Shown here in pieces: positions 4,637 to 8,223 of a stretch of DNA of 8,223 nt. The translations under genes were made by a program, and so were the position numbers. Within the stretch, counting starts at the first letter, position 1, and every line of letters begins with the position of its first letter. This DNA is from Chloroflexota bacterium (GTDB lineage Bacteria > Chloroflexota > Dehalococcoidia > SZUA-161): NCBI GenBank assembly GCA_016865955.1, contig VGNW01000093.1, forward strand, positions 1 to 8,223, written 5' to 3'. The notes under the pieces were generated by a model, which was not told the origin of the DNA, ran no database searches, and worked only from the letters and a program-made list of their open reading frames with translations.

Positions 4637-5968
4637 ATGTGTGACGTCCGTCCGTTTTGCGGTTTACGCTACAATCCGCAGCTAGTCCTCGACCTCTCGG
4701 CGGTAATCACACCTCCTTACGATGTAATCTCTCCAGAAGAGCGCTGTGCATATCACCGCAAAAGCCCCTATAACATCATCAGGCTGGAGTTCGGAGAAGC
4801 TCAACCCGGCGATTCCCCGGACAATAACAAATACACGCGCGCCGCCGCCACATTAGACGCCTGGTTAAAAGAGAGGGCACTGGCCCGGGAAGACCGCCCT
4901 GCTTTTTATATCGTCGAACACCGCTTCGCCTATCAGGACACTGTCAAGAATCGTCTCGGACTTCTCGCTAGAGTGCGGCTTGAGGAATTGACTAATCAAG
5001 GACAGATACGACCCCACGAGAAAACTACCAAAGAGCCTGCTATCGACCGACTCAATCTGCTCAGGGCTTGCCGTGCCAACATCAGCCCGATAATGGGTCT
5101 CCTCCGCAGTAAGAGAGGCGAGATGGTCAAGCTGCTGCGCGGGTTGACCAAAAACGAGCCACAGTGGACTGCCATCGATAGCTACGGAGTTGCCTATAAT
5201 CTCCGGGTGATAACGGATGAAGCGGCTGCAAGTAAGATAACCCAATTCTTCGCCGATAAGGTCATATATATTGCAGACGGACACCACAGATACGAGACTG
5301 CCCTGCGTTATCGGGACGAGCAGCGCGCCGTCAACCCCTCTTATTCGGCAGACGAGCCTTTCAACTTCGTGATGATGAGCCTGATGGACTCTCACGACCC
5401 CGGGCTGGTTATGCTGCCTACACACCGCCTAGTGCGCGGTCTGGAATCACACAGTATAGGGCAGCTTGAGAGAGCGTTATCTCCCTACTTCGCGACAGAC
5501 AGCCTGCTCCCTCCTTTGCCGACACGCTCCGAGACTATACAGAGCTGGTTGCGCACTATGGAAACAGAAGGAAGGCACGGCACTGTGATAGGACTATACG
5601 GCACTCATGAGAAGAAGCTGTGCCTGCTCAAATTGAAACGAGATGCCGAACTACAGAGACTGATTGCAACGGGGGAACTGGATCTCTGGAGAAAATTCGA
5701 TGTATTCCTTTTGCAGAGAATCGTTCTGCAGGAGGCGCTGGGATTAGATTCACTGGAGAAAGAGGTCAAACATCTGGAATATACCCGAGATGCTATAGAG
5801 GCGGTTGCCCAGGTGGATGCCGGAGCATGTCAGTTGGCTTTCTTCCTCAACCCTACGCGAGTCTCCAGCGTCCTCGATGCAGCCGACACCGGCAAGAGGT
5901 TACCTCAGAAATCCACCTATTTCTACCCCAAAACCCCCGCCGGTCTGGTGATTAATCCCCTTTGGTGA
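4637..5968 (+). CDS. DUF1015 family protein
   Basis: This is a 443-aa cytoplasmic protein of the widespread but functionally unassigned DUF1015 family. Family landmarks are the N-terminal D-V-R-P-F-x-G-L-R-Y-N (3-13), T-P-P-Y-D-V-I-S (25-32), R-P-H-E-K-T (125-130), the central A213-D-G-H-H-R-Y-E-T-A222, F-L-N-P-T (403-407) and the terminal L-P-Q-K-S-T-Y-F-Y-P-K (422-432). The D-G-H-H-R motif recalls the nucleotide-binding G-x-x-R motif of ParB/sulfiredoxin-fold proteins, and some databases call these ParB-like; a phosphotransfer or nucleotide role is therefore possible but inferred. An in-frame ATG at 4574 would add 21 residues. I prefer 4637 because homologs normally begin just before D-V-R-P-F and because a promoter lies inside the longer version. 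The stop is 3 nt from the stop of the convergent flavoprotein gene. Confidence 0.88.
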   Translation: MCDVRPFCGLRYNPQLVLDLSAVITPPYDVISPEERCAYHRKSPYNIIRLEFGEAQPGDSPDNNKYTRAAATLDAWLKERALAREDRPAFYIVEHRFAYQDTVKNRLGLLARVRLEELTNQGQIRPHEKTTKEPAIDRLNLLRACRANISPIMGLLRSKRGEMVKLLRGLTKNEPQWTAIDSYGVAYNLRVITDEAAASKITQFFADKVIYIADGHHRYETALRYRDEQRAVNPSYSADEPFNFVMMSLMDSHDPGLVMLPTHRLVRGLESHSIGQLERALSPYFATDSLLPPLPTRSETIQSWLRTMETEGRHGTVIGLYGTHEKKLCLLKLKRDAELQRLIATGELDLWRKFDVFLLQRIVLQEALGLDSLEKEVKHLEYTRDAIEAVAQVDAGACQLAFFLNPTRVSSVLDAADTGKRLPQKSTYFYPKTPAGLVINPLW

Positions 5969-5971
5969 CAG

Positions 5972-7009
5972 TCAAGCTACAGGACGTCGAGCGCTTTTGA
6001 ACAGCTCGCCTATGCTGGCGAACTGGAGGGCAACCCGCGCCATGTTTTTGCGTAACAGGTTCGTGCGTACCAGGCCGGAAATTCCCGGTTCCAGTCCGGC
6101 AAGCTCGGCGCACTCTTTCCACAGGCCCATCAGCTTTCTGACATTCAGTGACCCTTTGTCCTGCCATTCCCGGACAAGCACGGACGTTTTCCCGAACCAG
6201 CCGTATTTTTTAATTATCGCAGCTTCGTAGCCCCTTGGGTCATCCCAGTGTTCAACAAGGAGCTTAGCCGATTCTATGGCAGGGACAATGCCGGCTCCGC
6301 TGAGAGGTTCGACGATTCCACCAGCTTCCCCTACAACCCATACGTTATCTCGAACCAGAGGGAGAATCACGCCCGTGCCCCTGATGTAACCCCTGCAGCC
6401 ACAAATCGTTTTTCCCCCTCGGGCAAGCCCTTCAACAACCTCTTTCATTTGTTCGGTATCGTATGTGGATGACCCTATCCCGACATGGGCACAGTTACCT
6501 TCGAGAGGGATTATCCATGAATAGCCAACGTGATGGCTATATTCCCTCAACTCCGGAGGGCTGGGGAATTCCACCTTCCTCTGGATACAGGGGTAGAGCA
6601 CGTCTTTCTCATATTTTCCGATATAAGCCCTCGCCGTGCCTGTAGCGTCTATTATCCTATCGGCAGCCGTCTCGCCCGGGCTCAATGCTACAACAGCTCC
6701 TTCAAGCAGGTCTCTGACAAAGGCTGGCTTGTCTATGCAAAACATATACCCTTTGATATCGAACTTCATTCGATTCGCATGTGCCACAGGTGGAATGGCG
6801 AGTACATACTTATCAGGATTGAGTCCCACCTCGCGGCAGAGGGGAAAGAACTGCCTGGTTACAGCAAAAGCGCAGGGTGCGATGCCGCAGCGTGTTCGGG
6901 AGCCCGGGTCGACAATGCTGATGTCCTCGGGGTTCATGCCTTTCCCGACCAGCAGCCGCCATAAGTAGCCGCCGGCAACGCCCGCACCGGCAATCATTAT
7001 TCTGGGCAT
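5972..7009 (-). CDS. Geranylgeranyl reductase family FAD-dependent oxidoreductase
   Basis: This 345-aa flavoprotein is of the geranylgeranyl reductase (GGR) / p-hydroxybenzoate hydroxylase fold. The N terminus has a Rossmann G8-A-G-V-A-G13-G dinucleotide motif followed by an acidic end (S-I-V-D-P). R40-C41-G-I-A-P-C46 sits where GGR enzymes carry a conserved C-G motif next to the active site. D121-A-T-G124 and G227-E-A-G-G-I-V-E-P-L-S-G-A-G-I241 are the later FAD-contact motifs. Relatives reduce double bonds of isoprenoid chains in chlorophyll, archaeal lipids or menaquinone. In an anaerobic non-phototroph, quinone or polyprenyl side-chain reduction is a reasonable guess, but the substrate cannot be read from the sequence. 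The ATG at 7007-7009 has GGGAGAG just upstream. It follows the TatD-type gene by 44 nt on the same strand, likely the same operon. Confidence 0.85.
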   Translation of the reverse strand: MPRIMIAGAGVAGGYLWRLLVGKGMNPEDISIVDPGSRTRCGIAPCAFAVTRQFFPLCREVGLNPDKYVLAIPPVAHANRMKFDIKGYMFCIDKPAFVRDLLEGAVVALSPGETAADRIIDATGTARAYIGKYEKDVLYPCIQRKVEFPSPPELREYSHHVGYSWIIPLEGNCAHVGIGSSTYDTEQMKEVVEGLARGGKTICGCRGYIRGTGVILPLVRDNVWVVGEAGGIVEPLSGAGIVPAIESAKLLVEHWDDPRGYEAAIIKKYGWFGKTSVLVREWQDKGSLNVRKLMGLWKECAELAGLEPGISGLVRTNLLRKNMARVALQFASIGELFKSARRPVA

Positions 7010-7053
7010 GGCTCTCCCTGTGAAAGAATTCTGAAAGATGACAACCTACATAA

Positions 7054-7854
7054 TTATAACCAGAAGCATTTAATCTGTCTGTCCAGACCGAAGAATCGCA
7101 GGGCGTTGGCAGTTGTCTGTTCGGCAATAATTTTCTCAGGCATCGCCTTTAACTGAGCCACAGATTTTAGAGTCCTGACTACATCGGCAGGATAAGCCTG
7201 GAATTTACTCTCCCTGCCGTAGGTAACAGGGCAATCGGTTTCCAGCATCAAACTCTCCAGCGGCGTTTCTCTGACAGCCCTCCTGTGCTCATCGTGGTAC
7301 TCCGTGGCAGGGGTAGCTGAAATAAAGTAGCCTTCAGCAATTATCTCGCGCAGCACGCTGGAGAGACCGGTGTACCAGTGAAAAACAGCCTGCTTTATCC
7401 CGTATTCCTTAACCAGATCGTAGCTATCCTTCCAAGAATACCGGCTATGCACACTTAGAGCCTTTTCATATTTCTGCGCTAGCTCCAGCACAAGCCTGAA
7501 AGCCGCCTTCTGACGCTCCTTGTCCGCTGAGGCTACCACTCTTTTATCGTAATCCAGCCCCACCTCGCCAATGGCAACGATTCTATGGATATTGTCCTCA
7601 ATCTGCTGCAAAATGAGGCTCACTTTTTTAGCATCTGCATTGCCCAGGCTCCAGGGATGCAGACCCAGTGCCGGGTAGACGAAACCAGGGTATTTTTCCG
7701 ATATCTCAAGTACCTTCAGATTGGACTCGTAGTCCTGCCCCACGGCTATTATCGCGATGACCCCGGCATGTCTGGCTTCACTAACAGCCTTATCGATGCT
7801 CTCGATTATCTCGTCGAGATGGGCGTGGGTATCGATTAGCTTGTAAATTTCCAT
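7054..7854 (-). CDS. TatD family metal-dependent hydrolase
   Basis: This 266-aa protein has a TIM-barrel amidohydrolase-type fold of the TatD family, whose members are metal-dependent deoxyribonucleases or uncharacterised hydrolases. The metal-site residues are all visible: D8-T-H-A-H-L-D14 at the end of strand 1, G64-L-H-P-W68, E97 in A-I-G-E-V-G-L-D-Y, H136 in S-V-H-S-R, H159 in F-H-W-Y-T-G, and D207 in L-E-T-D-C-P. Length is normal for the family, and no key residue is missing. The ATG at 7852-7854 has only a weak ribosome site (CTGAGATT). It lies 119 nt downstream of the 2-oxoacid oxidoreductase gene, with two perfect hairpins between them, and 44 nt upstream of the flavoprotein gene. The true substrate is unknown; nuclease activity is the family default. 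Confidence 0.9.
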   Translation of the reverse strand: MEIYKLIDTHAHLDEIIESIDKAVSEARHAGVIAIIAVGQDYESNLKVLEISEKYPGFVYPALGLHPWSLGNADAKKVSLILQQIEDNIHRIVAIGEVGLDYDKRVVASADKERQKAAFRLVLELAQKYEKALSVHSRYSWKDSYDLVKEYGIKQAVFHWYTGLSSVLREIIAEGYFISATPATEYHDEHRRAVRETPLESLMLETDCPVTYGRESKFQAYPADVVRTLKSVAQLKAMPEKIIAEQTTANALRFFGLDRQIKCFWL

Positions 7855-7879
7855 AATCTCAGCTTGCCTTTTATCCGGG

Positions 7880-7905
7880 TAGATTGGAGCACCTGCTCCA
7901 ATCTA
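7880..7905. repeat. Perfect 12-bp inverted repeat (first of a tandem pair)
   Basis: TAGATTGGAGCA (7880-7891) and TGCTCCAATCTA (7894-7905) are exact complements separated by two bases (CC), giving a strong hairpin in either strand's RNA. On the minus strand it lies 25 nt before the TatD start codon, close to that gene's ribosome-binding region. No T-run follows on either strand. Possible roles are mRNA processing or stability, or an operator. Confidence 0.7.
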
Positions 7906-7912
7906 TACCATG

Positions 7913-7936
7913 AGGGGCGTTCAGTTGAACGCCCCT
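7913..7936. repeat. Perfect 11-bp inverted repeat (second of a tandem pair), REP-like
   Basis: AGGGGCGTTCA (7913-7923) and TGAACGCCCCT (7926-7936) pair perfectly around a two-base centre. It sits 7 bp from the first inverted repeat and 37 nt past the stop of the 2-oxoacid oxidoreductase gene. The AGGGGCG...CGCCCCT form is typical of short palindromes repeated in many genomes and resembles the hairpin at 2839-2861. No T-tract follows (minus strand: CATGG), so a Rho-independent terminator is not well supported. Confidence 0.65.
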
Positions 7937-7973
7937 GCTGACCCTCGACTTCCGAAAGCTGATAACCAAGCTC

Positions 7974-8223
7974 TTACTCAGCTATCAGTCCGTATCTCCT
8001 TATATTCTCGTCGGCAACTCTCTGAATCTGCTCTATCTCCTGCTTTCTGCCCTCGCCTTCGAAGAGATGTCTGAACCTCCCCTGCGGCTTCAGGTACTCC
8101 ACTACGGGCACCTTCTTCGGAATTTTCTGTACCTTCAACTCACCGTTCTCTATTTCATACAGGGGATAGAGTCCGCTGTTTACCGCAAGCCGGGCGACAT
8201 CCAGAGTGCGCGAAGGATCGCTA
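7974..8223 (-). CDS. porB: Pyruvate/2-oxoacid:ferredoxin oxidoreductase beta subunit, C-terminal end (partial)
   Basis: The frame ends with TAA at 7974-7976, and the 5' part lies beyond the window. The visible 82 residues are the C terminus of a thiamine-diphosphate-binding beta subunit of a 2-oxoacid:ferredoxin oxidoreductase. They carry A-R-L-A-V-N-S-G-L-Y-P-L-Y-E-I-E-N-G (10-27), the V-x-E-Y-L-K-P-Q-G-R-F-R-H-L motif (40-54) and a helical end with I-Q-R-V-A-D-E-N-I-R-R-Y-G. The complex converts pyruvate and CoA to acetyl-CoA and CO2, passing electrons to ferredoxin, and is typical of anaerobes. The ThDP-binding core is outside the window, so pyruvate is the likely but unproven substrate over 2-oxoisovalerate or 2-oxoglutarate. 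The por alpha and gamma/delta genes would be expected upstream of base 8223 on this strand. Confidence 0.8.
   Translation of the reverse strand, partial: SDPSRTLDVARLAVNSGLYPLYEIENGELKVQKIPKKVPVVEYLKPQGRFRHLFEGEGRKQEIEQIQRVADENIRRYGLIAE

Noticed and set aside
4865..5425. 186-codon minus-strand frame
   Set aside because: It is antisense to the clear DUF1015 family gene, has no family features, and is explained as a shadow of its codon use.
6530..6968. Overlapping + strand frames of 110-144 codons
   Set aside because: They are antisense to the FAD-binding N terminus of the flavoprotein, whose motifs are intact.
1..8223. CRISPR array, tRNA, transposase, phage or defence genes
   Set aside because: No regularly spaced repeats, cloverleaf-like segments or recognisable proteins of these kinds were seen by reading both strands.

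Overview
The window looks like a bacterial chromosome segment. The protein types and the compact housekeeping arrangement suggest Chloroflexota, probably class Dehalococcoidia. This rests on general resemblance of the genes, not on a marker gene or a database search: an HtpX protease, a DRG-like TGS GTPase, a DUF1015 protein, a geranylgeranyl-reductase-family flavoprotein, and a ferredoxin-dependent 2-oxoacid oxidoreductase, which points to anaerobic metabolism. No rRNA, tRNA, CRISPR array, transposase or phage gene was found.

Layout, left to right. (1) 1-227: 3' end of a LuxR/NarL-type regulator on the + strand, followed by an interrupted 15-bp inverted repeat at 265-329. (2) 383-910: two very small four-cysteine proteins on the minus strand (54 and 68 aa). 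They are read from an extended -10 promoter at 945-953 and separated by a nested inverted repeat at 692-742. The 54-aa gene is hidden opposite a spurious + strand frame. (3) 1039-2048: a strong promoter and an HtpX-like membrane zinc protease on the + strand, carrying a textbook EF-hand calcium loop near its C terminus. (4) 2064-4500, minus strand: from a promoter at 4546-4574, a charged 197-aa protein of unknown function and a DRG-like GTPase with a C-terminal TGS domain, 32 nt apart; then, after a hairpin, a 232-aa protein of unknown function. (5) 4601-5968, + strand: a DUF1015 protein whose promoter suggests a leaderless message. (6) 5972-8223, minus strand: the C-terminal end of a pyruvate/2-oxoacid:ferredoxin oxidoreductase beta subunit, two perfect tandem hairpins, a TatD-family metal-dependent hydrolase and a geranylgeranyl-reductase-family FAD enzyme, probably one transcription unit.

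Both convergent gene pairs are packed tightly, with 15 nt and 3 nt between stop codons, so conventional terminators cannot fit between them. I see no obvious defence or mobile system. The least ordinary items are the paired small Cys4 proteins, the EF-hand in HtpX, the GTPase with its uncharacterised partner, and the family of intergenic palindromes.
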